64,000 bases of DNA from Aporrectodea caliginosa (lineage: Eukaryota; Annelida; Clitellata; Crassiclitellata; Lumbricidae). The stretch covers positions 365,001-429,000 of the forward strand of contig JACEVL010000205.1 in NCBI GenBank assembly GCA_020284085.1, written 5' to 3'. The notes under the pieces are model-generated. The model was not told the origin of the DNA and made no database searches. It saw only the letters and a program-made list of their open reading frames with translations. Every line of letters starts with the position of its first letter. Positions within the stretch are counted from its first letter, which is position 1. Below, piece after piece: positions 1-19,852 of this stretch. The position numbers and the translations under genes were made by a program.

Positions 1-1292
1 CATATTTGGCAGTCTTATGAACCGCGGCTTGCTCAGCTGCAGAGCCTGCTGAAATTGCAGTCTGTGACAAGTAGGAAGCAGCACAAGTGTGGACCACTGT
101 AGCGTCCCAGGTCATGTATTTGCCAGCAGACCACGGAACAAGTGTAGCACCATCTGGCCGTTTGCCATCGGTTCGCAGAAGACCCGTTGGCTCCTTCGTG
201 CTTGGGACGTCTGCACTCTGTAGTGAACGCCAAATTAGATCATTTATGGCATGATGGCGGATAGAGCGCGTCCCTTCGAAAGTCTACAAACTAGCCCATG
301 GTGACCATCTGAGCCAACAGCATCTCCGCACCTACACGTATGAGGGCGACAGAGGTCAAGGCCCAACCGAAGACCAACTGCCACTCGCACCGCCTCATTA
401 TCAATGCAGAGGCCACAAGAAGTGATTGGAAGGGCAGTTAGCCAATCTCCAGAGTGTGGAAAACAGGCAGCAGCCAGTCTAGCCCGATCAACAGGATTGC
501 TCATGGAGGCCATAATTGACAGCTTGTCTCTCTCTACCAAAGGCCTGTCCCATGCCCCCTGTTTAGCCGGTAAAGACTCTGTGATAGCCTGGTAAAGTGT
601 CATGGCGTGCAACCATCATCTCCTCAAAGTAAGCATCTGGGACAGTGGTGCATTTGGTCAAGATAGCAGCCTGAAGTTCCAAAGTGCTGAAGAAGCCAGC
701 GAAGACACTCGTCTCAAACCCAGACCACCATCTCGAATGGGAAGTGAAGCCTGCATCCATTGATGTTTGTTCAAACTGATGTTGATGATGCGTTCAAGCC
801 CATTCCTCATTATTTCATCCAGTCGTCCCAGCGTAGGATGGTCTTGGCATGGGGAGCAACGAAGCACATGGCTAAGCTTTGGTGCACCAAATGAGGACCT
901 TAAAAGGGTAAGGCTGCTCTGTGCTGGCAATTGGCAGAGATCATCAATGGCACTCTCAAGGGTCTCACAATGTGCCTGCAGCATGCCATCTAGTGCTGAG
1001 CCGTTGAAAAGAGCAGCCCCCAAAAGTGTGAGTGACTCGAAGTTAACACACTGGAGTTCTGAAAATGAGGGGTGTTTGGAAGAAGCAATTGAAGGAGAGT
1101 AGAACTCACATTTATTCAAGTTCAGATTCAGCCCAAAGGAAGCGTTTAATGAAACCAATGATGCAATATCGTTTGCAACAGTCTCTGGGCTGCCACCCAA
1201 TGAGAGGTCATCAAGATAGCCAATGCAAAGGTCAGACTGCATTGAGTGTAACACCGGCTGAAGAGGGAGACAAAACAGAAGTGGGCCCATTA
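1..1292 (-). mobile_element. R2-type (restriction-like endonuclease) non-LTR retrotransposon relic, frameshifted
   Basis: Read on the minus strand, 1290-658 encodes the C-terminal half of a reverse transcriptase (start GPLLFCLPLQP, catalytic YLDD with the context YLDDLSLGG), followed after frame changes by 612-244, which carries a Cys-His cluster (CRCG, then HHGLVC). A related intact stretch is seen at 21504-22465. The CxC...HxxxC knuckle after the RT is the arrangement known from R2/R4-like elements with a restriction-like endonuclease. The relic runs off the left edge of the window and is cut on its 5' side by an ATT microsatellite. It is frameshifted at least twice and cannot be active. 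Family placement is by motif only. Confidence 0.75.
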
Positions 1293-1407
1293 TTATGATT
1301 ATTATTATTATTATTATTTTTTATTTTTTTTTGCCCCGAGGTAAACATGATCCCTCAGGGACTTACAGATTAATTAAAATGATAAAAGTCTGGAACGGTT
1401 AGAACTC

Positions 1408-1503
<96 letters not shown>

Positions 1504-1505
1504 CT
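1284..1505. repeat. (ATT)n microsatellites around an R2-type LINE 3'-UTR scrap
   Basis: ATT tracts at 1284-1317 and 1408-1500 flank about 80 bases (1325-1405) containing GCCCCGAGG and CCCTCAGGG. The same pair of motifs occurs at 14575-14625 and 21470-21500, next to other copies of the R2-type element, so this looks like its 3' UTR with an ATT-rich tail. Confidence 0.7.
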
Positions 1506-2268
1506 GACCCAATCCAAACCAATGATTTTTATAGCGCCATAATCGTAATGCCCGAGACATCAATCAATTGTGGCTTCAATCGAAATCGCAATCAAAAGCC
1601 ACAATCCATCGAAAAAGCCAGGTTCAAATCCAATAAATTAGCGAAATCAGAAGCCAAACTATTGTTTGTATACAATTAGTAATGTTCTATAAATTAAGCT
1701 GATTCTTGATTATTATTGTATTCCTGTACCTATTTGAACTGGTTGTCATGCGTTTTTATGACTTTCTTTAACTAATTATATAATCCACAATTACTATATG
1801 TGGCCCTATTAGCGGAATTCTTCATCCCTTCTGGGTTTCCCCTTGGTAACCACTATCAATGTAATTTGCTACGTGTACTGCCGTAATTGTGATATGTCGG
1901 TAACAGGAAAGAAATTGACTGATTGATAAATTGATTGATTTAAATTGATTCATACACACACACATACACACGTACGTACAGTACGTACTTAGGCCTAACT
2001 ACATGTAATGTTGAATGCATCTATCGCCATAATTATTATGATAATGTTGGTTACAGGAAATAAATTGATTGATTGATTGATTGATTGATTGATCGAAAGG
2101 AATGAGTCAAAATTAAGTTAACTTGACAGATGTATAAGTTTTCAAATAATTATACAGGGTGCACTGACAACTAAAGCGTTCGCTTACCATGACTTAATGG
2201 GTATAGACGATGTTCTTGTCTGTTGAAGCGACCCAAGTTCCCGATCGATGAAGGCCTTTCGGACGTCT
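1506..2268. other. intergenic, no gene recognised
   Basis: AT-rich sequence with a short CA-rich patch near 1950-1975 and a (GATT)n run near 2065-2092. I see no coding exon, splice pattern or known repeat end. Confidence 0.5.
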
Positions 2269-2775
2269 TCACTTCTTTTTTCTGCTCTTGGATCGTCTTC
2301 TGCTGGACCTTCTGCTGGCTGATCGCTTTCTCGATCTCTTTCTTGGGCTTCGTGTTCGGGAGGTCCTCGATCCCCTCTTAGTCTCGCAGGGCTCTCTTTT
2401 CACTTTCTTCCAACAGTATTTTGCCAACCACACTACGGATGTGAGAGCTTTCTGTAAACAGTCTATTGCCAGCCACACTGCGGATGTGAGTACTTTCTTT
2501 AACAAGTATTTTGCCAGCCACACTGCGTATGCGAGTGTCGGTAATAAGAATAATATGATCAGAAGGCCGCCAACAAAACTCACGATGTAAATGTCATTTC
2601 GGTGTTGGCAACGGCAGGTGGATTGGACTTTGAAACCGAAATTCGAGACGTTATATTGGCAATGGCAATTCGGCGAAGGCGAAGTTTCGTAGCTGTACAT
2701 GGTGGTAAACTGCATAGAAGTAAAATAATAATTGGTGACGTAATAAATTGGATCAATGACGTATAACTTCACCAA
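2269..2775 (-). CDS. candidate single-exon one-pass membrane protein with Arg/Ser-rich tail
   Basis: A 168-codon ORF from ATG at 2775 to a stop at 2269. The N-terminal third has paired cysteines (CHCQ, CRCQ). A hydrophobic segment at about residues 67-92 looks like a membrane span. Then come about two and a half copies of a 15-16-residue unit (AVWLAKYLLKK-, AVWLAIDCLQK-, VVWLAKYCWKK-). From about residue 130 the tail is almost all Arg, Ser and Lys, with SPRKRSRKRS-like stretches. In DNA the units are a tandem repeat of about 45-48 bp (2413-2560). I do not recognise the family. Directional composition argues against a chance ORF, but no promoter or paralogue supports it. It could be one exon of a larger gene, or part of a mobile element. 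Confidence 0.35.
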   Translation of the reverse strand: MVKLYVIDPIYYVTNYYFTSMQFTTMYSYETSPSPNCHCQYNVSNFGFKVQSTCRCQHRNDIYIVSFVGGLLIILFLLPTLAYAVWLAKYLLKKVLTSAVWLAIDCLQKALTSVVWLAKYCWKKVKREPCETKRGSRTSRTRSPRKRSRKRSASRRSSRRRSKSRKKK

Positions 2776-2844
2776 AGGGAATAAAGGGTGACGCCATCAG
2801 TTATAGAGCTGCCAGGAACAATGAAGGAAGTAAGTAAGTTAGTA

Positions 2845-3067
2845 AGTCACTTACAATACAATACAATGCAACTTGTATTTATAACGCGCCTTAATAAAAT
2901 AGAGTCTTACTCAAGGACGCGTTACAATGTACTTACTAATCATAGTACTAAGAGAAGAGTTAAGTTTTAAGTTTAGATTCAAACATATCAATTGAGAATG
3001 ATCTTCGGATTGGTTCTGGTAAAGAGTTCCATTCAGCTGGACCAGCCGTGGACCGTGCTTATTCATT
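2845..3067 (-). mobile_element. L2/CR1-like LINE 3'-end relic
   Basis: On the minus strand this translates, with breaks, to the end of a LINE ORF2 (AGPAEWNSLPEPIR, then an F-ESKLKT motif), followed by GCGCGTTATAAAT and an ATTGT-repeat tail at 2850-2870. The same layout is clearer at 32808-33371 on the plus strand. Confidence 0.65.
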
Positions 3068-3770
3068 CGGCGCCTCTTGAAGTAGGCCTAGAGAGTCATC
3101 ACTCATCAGCGGAAGAATTTAAGATATCTTGCGAAGTTTTGTGATTTTAAGATTATGTCTTGTGATTTGAAGATGCAGAGTGCAGGGTTCGAATCCCAAT
3201 GCATCATATCGTGCTAGAAGTTAGGTCTGTCGAATTAAGGAATCAGTTTTATTCCATATTATTTTCTTTCGGCGGCGGCAGCAGCAGCAGTAGCAGCAGC
3301 AGCAGTAGCAGCAGTAGCAGTCGCAGTAGCAGTAGCAGTAGTAGTAGTATTATCTGTTATGTCTGAAGGATTACAGTGGTAAATTAGTCACATAATTGTA
3401 GGTTCTGTTTAAGTTTTACTGCATTTCAGTTTAGTCCATAGACCGTCGTAGGCGTTGGAATTTGTATCCGTGAGACGACAAACGCCTTCCCACTTTTTAG
3501 TATGAATTATTGTTAAATAGTTTCCGAGTTAAACTTGGCTAAACGAAGCAGATCACCCGCAAAGCCAAGCTTCGTTCTTCTGACATTGAACGTCCATTGC
3601 AACATTTCAAATTTCAATCTTTTGCTCTTTTTCATTGTTCCAATTCCTAATCTGATGTCTCTCGATTCGTCGATTCGTGCAGCTCACTTTCTGTTCAGCT
3701 GAAGAGTGAGCCTACTTTTAAAACCGTTCCGACGTCCATGTACGTTGGTGACCGCTGGGTGTGTGTACAC
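3068..3770. other. intergenic; GCA/GTA trinucleotide run, possible decayed tRNA-like scrap
   Basis: 3275-3350 is an AGC/AGT-rich microsatellite. A B-box-like GGTTCGAATCC at 3187-3197 hints at a decayed tRNA-derived SINE, but no A box is clear. No coding exon seen. Confidence 0.4.
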
Positions 3771-5119
3771 TAGGGAATGCAAACCCGGGGTCTTTTTTCG
3801 AAACCCGGGTTTCGGGTTTGACCGCCGTGAAAACCCGGGTAACCCGGGTTTGGACGGGTTAACAAATTTTACATGATAAAATAATATTATTACTGCACTA
3901 TTTCTTGCGTAAGAACAACGTCGTCGTATGCAGCTACAAGTCCAACGTTCTCCAACAGTCAAGAAATTTGCATAAAAAGAAAACTTTAGGTAATCGCGAT
4001 ATTTTTTTATATAAGCAGTGTTTTTCAATAAAAAATGTTCCGGAACTGAACAATTCCAGAACAGTTATGGAAGACATTGCAAGGGTTCCGAAGGCCTAAA
4101 CCTGAGCCTCTAATTTATAGCATCTTGAATACCAATAAACACTGAAAACACTGAAATTAAATTAAATTAACTAAATAATTTTTTATTAAAAATGTAAGTA
4201 AATAAAATAATTTTTAGCAGCTTGAAAAAATTCACGGAATGCCGTTCCGGAGCGTTCTGTCTGAAAGAAACATTGCAGAGGCCTATAAAAATAATTGTCA
4301 AATGACAGCTTAATCGTCTACATCTCAGCTTTAGGCCATTCCAGTGCCTGCCCATTTGCTTTCAGAAGATAATTTAGTCATCGTTACTCTGCAACCCAAT
4401 ATGGCAGAGCCAGAACTTACTAAAGTAGATGCTGCTTTGGAGACATATTGCTGCCTGTGATTGTGCTTGGAGTAAGAGGCCTACCGTCATTGGCTCCGTC
4501 AGAACGACAAGGTTCATCAACGTCCTTGTGTTTCAGCAGGTTTATCTTATGCTTGGACCCGAGATGAATTATAGCCTATGCATATTTCTTGTTGCACCGC
4601 TGGCAATTTTTGCTGCGAATTACATAACTGACATTGAACCGTCTGGCCCTCAGAATCGTGAACGAAATGATCCCAAACACCACCCTTTACATTTGCTGAT
4701 TTAGACATTGTTTGGATTTGTGTCTGAAATCACTAAATTCAAATAAAAACAGTTTACTGCTATTATTTACGAATTCGAAGCTACGACGCCGACGTGTCAA
4801 AACACCCAAAATTAGTCACTGGTCGTGTGAAATGGGAAGCCACACTCATACGAAGTCACCAATAAAGATATAGAATAAGCCGATATATATAAGTAGTTAG
4901 AAGTTGTATTACGTAAACCCGTTATCAACCACTATTATCGTTATATTTCCATTACTCTGCATTTGTGAGTTTCACACCGTGAAGGACGGTTAAAGTTACG
5001 ATTTTCAAACCCGTCGAACCCGGGTTTCAATCGCGTTCAAACCCGGGTTTCGGGTTTTGAAAAAAGCCGGGTAACCCGGGTTACCCGGGTTCGGGTAACC
5101 CGGGTTTGCATTCCCTAGT
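3771..5119. mobile_element. DNA transposon, probably hAT-type, with ACCCGGGT-rich inverted ends
   Basis: The ends are inverted copies: CTAGGGAATGCAAACCCGGG at the left and its reverse complement at the right, each followed inward by repeated AACCCGGGTTTCGGGTT blocks (to about 3860 and from about 5005). The interior of about 1.1 kb has only short ORFs and no recognisable transposase, so the copy is non-autonomous or decayed. Flanks GTGTACAC and GTTGTCAG do not give a clean 8-bp target duplication. It ends about 70 bp upstream of FReD-1 exon 2. Confidence 0.65.
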
Positions 5120-5191
5120 TGTCAGTGACTGCAACTCGTACAACATAGGCTGCGGTCCTTGACCTTGACCGTTGATGATTCTGATTTGCAG

Positions 5192-9535
<4,344 letters not shown>

Positions 9536-10610
9536 CATGTTCCAGTCATCCAAAAGAACTAAAGCTTTGCATTAGTTTTAAGTTTTACTTGTCAGCAAAC
9601 TATTTAGCAAATTCTTCTAAATTAGAGATAATGACTGATGCTGCGACTACTACCTCCTCCACCAGCCTCCACCATTACTATCTCTACAACCACTAATACT
9701 ACCATTAGTACAGCAGCTATAACTACCACTCCTACTGCTGCTGATCTCCTATCTGCTACTACTACTACTACTACTGATGCTGCTACAACTACTACTACTT
9801 AATAATAATAATCACCACCACCATCATCGGCGACATCGTAACATTCGTAACAGTCAAATCAAGTAAATTCATGAAATAATCATAATCATAATAACATTCC
9901 ACCAATAAGCCACCACTTCAGTATCATCGGTAATATAAAATTTCTGTGGACAAAATTAATATCTATTGGACTACCACTCCAGGTTCCAGGACAAATAGCA
10001 TATGATAAATTAACTCAAATACGAAATGCATAGATTATTTGCTATTTATAAAGTGCTTACAGTCACAAACATAAAACAGGATTCACTTATCTGAAGGTGG
10101 AAGTGTATTTAGCCACCAGTATTTAATGTTCAGAAGTTGGAAATGTATTTAAGTTAGGCCCTGCCACAAAAAAGTTATCGCGCCATCCAAGTTTCTCATA
10201 CAGTAAAGTTGAGGATTAGGCTTGGACATATGGGGCCAATACGACAGTATTAGCAGTGGGTTTCAGATGTCCCACATTTTAGGAAAAATATGGGCCCATG
10301 TGCAGTGTATAAGCCCATATGGGAATATGATAATATAGGTTTCATATGTCCATAATGGATATAACGTCGCTGTTAATTGGGGAACCCATCGAAAATATAT
10401 TTTGACGTGTGTTAATTATAATCGTAACTGTAATTGTAAGTTCTCATTTATATAGCGTTTCTAGAAGAAAGCACATAAGATTACTCCTGACCAGACAATG
10501 CGTCAAAGTATTCGATTGTAAAAATTTAATGTCCAAGTCATGTAGAACTATGAGAACAAGAGTTTCTAATCAAGCGATGCCATAAAAACAAATTTGACAT
10601 GGTTCGTTGT
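9536..10610. other. shared 3' flank between convergent FReD-1 and FReD-2
   Basis: Contains ACC/ACT-rich repeats to about 9830 and copies of ATGGGCCCATATGGG-like words near 10260-10340. About 20440-20470 and most of 9536-10400 are recognisable again at 19853-20770, so this spacer is part of the segmental duplication. No gene seen. Confidence 0.6.
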
Positions 10611-15185
<4,575 letters not shown>

Positions 15186-15253
15186 GTCGATCAAATGTAT
15201 TATACTCTAGTTAGTGCATTGAAAGTGTGCAAATAACTGGCCTACGATCTGTT

Positions 15254-15271
15254 CTTTTAAACGGAGCAACG
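15254..15271 (-). promoter_or_regulatory. FReD-2 core promoter (GTTGCTC box plus TATA-like)
   Basis: Minus-strand CGTTGCTCCGTTTAAAAG, about 70 bp upstream of the ATG. The same arrangement precedes FReD-4, -6, -7 and -8. The downstream GTAGGCCAGTTATT, shared with FReD-7, is a likely start-site region. Confidence 0.6.
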
Positions 15272-16857
15272 CGGTACAAACATGCCACCAAATACAAACA
15301 CTTACCAACTTCTTAATGTCCTACTCATTATCTTAGAGGAGGCCCTATTGACCATATTAAGAGCGTGCTTGATCAAGTTAATTTAGAGAGGTGAACTGCA
15401 TGCCGTTATAAATTATTGCAAACTGTACTACCGTAAATATTGTTTTGCATATATATTGCGCTTGGAGTGGTAGCCTACAGTACAGTGCTTCACCAAGTGG
15501 TGGTCCAAGGACCGGTGCCGGTCCGCGAGCCCTCAGTTGCCAGTCCGCAAAGTGAGTCAAGAAATTTATCTAGAAATGGCTATTAGGCCTATATTTTTGA
15601 AACTCATGACAGAAACACTTGTTAGACTAATATATAAAGGGCAATAGCGTTATTGAATTGGCTAAACATGCATTTGATTCAATTTTAATACATTTTGAGC
15701 AATTTAGGTGATCGAAAACGAAAAGGAATAAAAAAATTAATAAATTTTGCACCGACCCTCCTCCTGCAGTTGGAAAATTCCTGACACTGAAAAGTTTGGG
15801 AAGCGCTAGTATTGTAGAACTGTAAGATTTTATGCGATAGACAACATTCTTGAAAGGAAGATATGATGTGTAAGGGAAGGCCACACTCGTGATTTTGTTT
15901 TGAAATAGACCTCGGTACTTCGTATTACAGGCTATGAACAGCACTTAAGACACTGAAGTGTAGTCGGAAGGATCAATATTTTGACAGAAATGAAGTAAAT
16001 CAGAGGTCGGCCAGGTAGTAACTCATAGATGGAAGTAGACTCATGATCTGCAGCGCTTCGTATTACAGACAATGAACACTTGAACACTTGAACAGCGCTT
16101 AAGACACTGAAGTGTAGTCTGAACGATCAATAGTTTCACATAAATGAAGTAGCTCAAGACAATCCGTTACACTGTTACAGTAGACCTGATGAACGGAGAA
16201 AGGTCGATCAAGAGCCCATTTTATAGTAGCTGATACAAAAGAAATTTGCCACGCTACTTCCTCTTAGAAGAAGTATTTTGAAGGAATTTTGAACACACAT
16301 TTACAATTATATATACCATAACCATACCCATAACCATAAATTGTATTGTTTCCAACAGAAGCAAAGCATACAAACATCACAATTACAATATGATAGTAGG
16401 AAAAAAATGGGGATAGAGAACCCTAAAGGGAACAAGTACCGACTAGTAGGGTCACCCTTACATCATTGCTATACTCGAGTGGCAGACCGAATAATTAGTT
16501 AATTCTGCTATTTTTAACCCTAGGGCTACCAAGCTTTTTTTGTAACACTGGCTACCAAGGGGGGGTGGTTACCACCCCCCTGGATTTCGTGTTTGGTTTC
16601 ACATATCATAACTTGTAACAATGGGTTCAGCATTCATTTCTGCACAGAATGGTATATTTAGTTGTACATTATGTGAATGCACCTCGAAATTACATCACTT
16701 TTAACAACGGAACCCATTAATTAGCAATATTTTATATTATTGCGTACATTTTGTACTTTTTGGATAAACAAATATAAGATTATGTGTGTTTTGAAACTAA
16801 TCTATGTATAAAAGATACACACAATCATCCCTACACATGTTTATATAGTATAAATGT
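15272..16857. other. upstream region shared with FReD-4
   Basis: 15290-16310 is repeated with small changes at about 27395-28040 (for example the GAAGTGTAGTCTGAA and AAGACACTGAAGT words), so it belongs to the duplicated FReD-2/FReD-4 unit. From 16320 on it is AT-rich with no match I can name, apart from a C/G-run hairpin near 16555-16585. No gene seen. Confidence 0.6.
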
Positions 16858-18821
16858 CAGTGTGAGAATTGTACAAAAAAGACTGGGGGGAGTCAGACTT
16901 TAATTCATGTGGAGTTGAATATTTTATTCGTATTTTGCAAACTAATGTCTACGAATTTGAAAGCAGCAGATTTTAACGGTATACCGTAGCAGGTTTGTAA
17001 GTCATAGGCCTACTCGAATCAAAATCAAGTCCTCTGTTGACAATTTTTTTCAAAAATGCAATATAAAAATTAAAATTATCACGAAATTTATTAGTACACC
17101 ATTCACTTGGTCACAGTAAACCAGAGCATTACTTTACTAGTAACCCCCAAAGTGAATTGTGACAGAAAATCCTAAAATATATACACAATAGAAACCGTCG
17201 ATATGAAAACCAGAAATTCTATAACTTTACAACACTTATCTTTGTTGCACATTCAATGCAATGCAAGAGAAAACCTGAAAATAATTACTGATTTTGAACA
17301 AGTAGCAAGTAAATAGCAGGAAATCATGAAATACCAGTACTGAGCATATAAGTTATTGCCAAAACTAAACACAACTGTAGGTACTGCTGCTGATGTCTGA
17401 TGCATTAATCAAACAGTTTAGTACCATGTTCCTTTCATTGTGTTTTTTGGAAACACCGGTGGTTTTATCTAAAGACCCATGTCTCCCCGACTTCAACCAA
17501 CTGACAACATATTTTGTTGCATTCCAACTGCTCAGCGGTGGACCGTTAATTCCGACCATCATGCTGTCACCAACTGAGGTTGTCAATAGCTGAGTGATAG
17601 AAATTCATTTGACTGAAGCCTCTTTCGCATTAACATAACATAACAAGTCAAGGGTTTTAAGTGGTTCAGAAGACGTTTAGTCTGTGTTAGAACCACTGCA
17701 ATTAACCTGGAACATGATTAATAGCCCAATTTTCCTAGCTTCTTCTTAAAAGCTGTGATAGTGTCCACTGAGACAGTACTATCATCCAAACTATTCCACA
17801 AATCTACAACTCTTGCACTGAAGAATTTCTGCCCTAATGTCCCTTTTGGTTTCTTAAATAATTTATACCTATGTCCCCGAGTTGCCTTGTTTGGTGTTAA
17901 TTCAAAAAACTTCTCCTTCTGCACTGCCTCCTTTCCAGTAATAATCTTGTAGGTTTCAATTAGGTCTCCTCTGCTCCTCCTTCACTCCAATGTTGTTAGT
18001 CCACACCTTTTCAACCTTTCTTCATATCCCAAATCCTTGTAGCCCAAAATCATTTTTGTAGCTCTCTTTGCACCTTCTCCAGCTTTTCCATGTCCTGTTT
18101 CAGGTAGGGACTCCATACCTGGATGCAGTATTCCAACTGTGGCCTAACCAGTGATTTGTATAACCTCAATATTGTATCCTTGTCTCGGGTGACTATTCAG
18201 ACCATCTTTAAGTAAGCAAGTATCATCTACAAAAATCCATGAATTAAGTTTCTTTAGTAAACCCTTATATTTGCATTTCTCTTTTGAAGTTCTTGCTGAT
18301 TCAAGAGAGCAATTATTTACAAAATGTTGATTTAATGCTGCATAGTCATGCAACACTGACCGAACAGCCACATAGGATGAAAACACCCAAAGAATATCAA
18401 ATACTTTTTGAACCTTCAGAATTTCAATGGCAAATGAATCAGCTACGGCTTGTAATTCAGCCAGGTTTTGGGGGGACATGCTATACACTTTGTATAACTC
18501 ATCCATAAAAATACGGAATTGAGATGCAACATTGACAGTGTCTACTGCATTTTTAACTGCGAGTTCAAGGCAATGGGCCATACAGTGAAAGCTCTTAATC
18601 AATGGATATTTGGCTTTGAGCAAAGTAGCCACACCACTGAATTGCACCATGGAAATTTCTTCTCTTTGTCAGGGTCAATAATGCTAAATCACACTAGTGC
18701 AACTCAGAACTGGGGGGTTGGAATCGACCCCCCCGGGGTGTGCAATGAAGACTTAACTAGGGGGTCCTAAGAAAGTCTAGGGGGTTGAACCCCCCCAACC
18801 CCCCCAACAATTCTCACCCTG
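16858..18821 (-). mobile_element. hAT transposon (KIAA1586/ZNF862-like transposase) with exact 8-bp target duplication
   Basis: The inverted ends CAGTGTGAGAATTGT and (complement) CAGGGTGAGAATTGT differ at one base. Identical ATAAATGT flanks lie at 16850-16857 and 18822-18829. On the minus strand 18650-18205 encodes part of a hAT-like transposase (CMAHCLELAVKNAV, MDELYKVYSMSP, ILWVFSSY). About 17586-17460 encodes a C-terminal piece (GINGPPLSSWN...YVVSWLK). The middle of the transposase is replaced by a LINE fragment, so the copy is dead. This is the best-delimited transposon in the window. Confidence 0.9.
17718..18200 (-). mobile_element. Jockey/CR1-clade LINE 3' fragment nested in the hAT element
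   Basis: With frame changes the minus strand reads TILRLYKSLVRPQLEYCIQV, then LEKVQRRATKMI and a final 68-residue ORF (17924-17718) with LGQKFFSARVVDLWNSLDD and FKKKLGKLGY. This is the standard C-terminal tail of CR1/Jockey-group ORF2. It interrupts the transposase at about 18200, so it inserted after the hAT copy arrived. Confidence 0.8.
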
Positions 18822-18883
18822 ATAAATGTACATCCATATATATATATCCTTACATATATATCGGTTTACGTTGTAATGCTGTA

Positions 18884-19175
18884 TTCAGCCATTTTCACAC
18901 AGATTACGCGTATTATTATTTATTTTGATCACTTCCGGTATTCAAGAGACAAAGATGTAGGTATGCAAATGAAGCCCTACATTCCCTCTAAAGAATGGTA
19001 TCTTTGTTTCTCTTCCAGGAAGACAAATGAATACGCTATAGACAAAAACTAAAGGGGGAGTGCTTCCATTCAGCCATTTTTCACGCATATTACGCGTATT
19101 ATTATTTATTTTGATCACTTCCGGTTTTCATAAGACAAAGATGTAGGTATGCAAATGAAGCCCTGCATTCCTTCA
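18884..19175. repeat. two-copy direct tandem repeat, period about 180 bp
   Basis: A block starting ATTCAGCCATTTTCACAC and including TACGCGTATTATTATTTATT, CACTTCCGG and GTATGCAAATGAAGCCCT occurs at about 18889 and again at about 19069. It lies between the hAT element and the left edge of the FReD-3 duplication. Confidence 0.85.
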
Positions 19176-19384
19176 TTTTATATTTTCGTGTGAAACTCAA
19201 CAAATACCATTATATTTTGGTGCATTTTTACCTTTTCATGTAATTATTAGCCTAGTTTCAAAGTTTTCGGTGCAATATACGCCAAAGTTCCTACTCTGAG
19301 TTCCATACGCTGCTTAAGGCTACGTTTTCCCACCTTGCTGGGGTCAGAAGCGACTCTGAGTAGGGATATTGAATGGGCGTTATA

Positions 19385-19429
19385 TAAATTCTGCTTGCTT
19401 GCTTGATTGCTTGATTGATTGATTGATTG

Positions 19430-19493
<64 letters not shown>
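19385..19493. repeat. (GATT)n microsatellite
   Basis: About 110 bp of TTGATTGA, an expanded counterpart of the tract at 8401-8442 in FReD-1. Confidence 0.95.
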
Positions 19494-19495
<2 letters not shown>

Positions 19496-19643
19496 CTATC
19501 TTCTAACCGACAACTATCGTATACGGCCGCCCTGCAGCATCTGTTTCCACATTGGCAGCTGTCATATCAGTTGATACGAAACAACAAATCCTAAGGCACC
19601 AATTATCTCCTTAAACACAGCACAGCTTCAGTTTTATGTTTAG

Positions 19644-19852
19644 GCAACGAAATCATTCACCGTCTGACGAACAAACGAAAATACATGTTGCGCATCGAAC
19701 TGGAAAACTACTCCAACCTCAATTGCAAATATCTGGGAGAACATGAAAGCGGAGAACATGAAAACGATGCAGGTGGAATTGAATGGTACCACTGGCAGGG
19801 ATTCCACTATTCACTGAAGGCCACGGCAATGAAAATCGCTCCGCTGGATTAA
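19644..19852 (+). pseudogene. FReD-3: exon 4-exon 5 fusion remnant of FReD-1
   Basis: Begins like FReD-1 exon 4 after an intact AG acceptor (NE, then LTNKRKYMLRIELEN) and passes without a break into the second half of exon 5 (YSNLN, then GIEWYHWQGFHYSLKATAMK), ending LD and TAA. All 69 codons stay open. The join corresponds to loss of FReD-1 bases 8650-9407 with CT on both sides. It lacks the calcium loop, pocket disulfide and pocket residues, and no exon 1-3 precedes it: the duplication starts just after exon 3. A 16-18 bp internal duplication (GAACATGAAA twice) is also present. It cannot form a fibrinogen fold. Confidence 0.9.

Noticed and set aside
4429..4704. 91-codon ORF inside the ACCCGGGT transposon as transposase
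   Set aside because: No catalytic or zinc-finger pattern could be made out; only a hydrophobic stretch.
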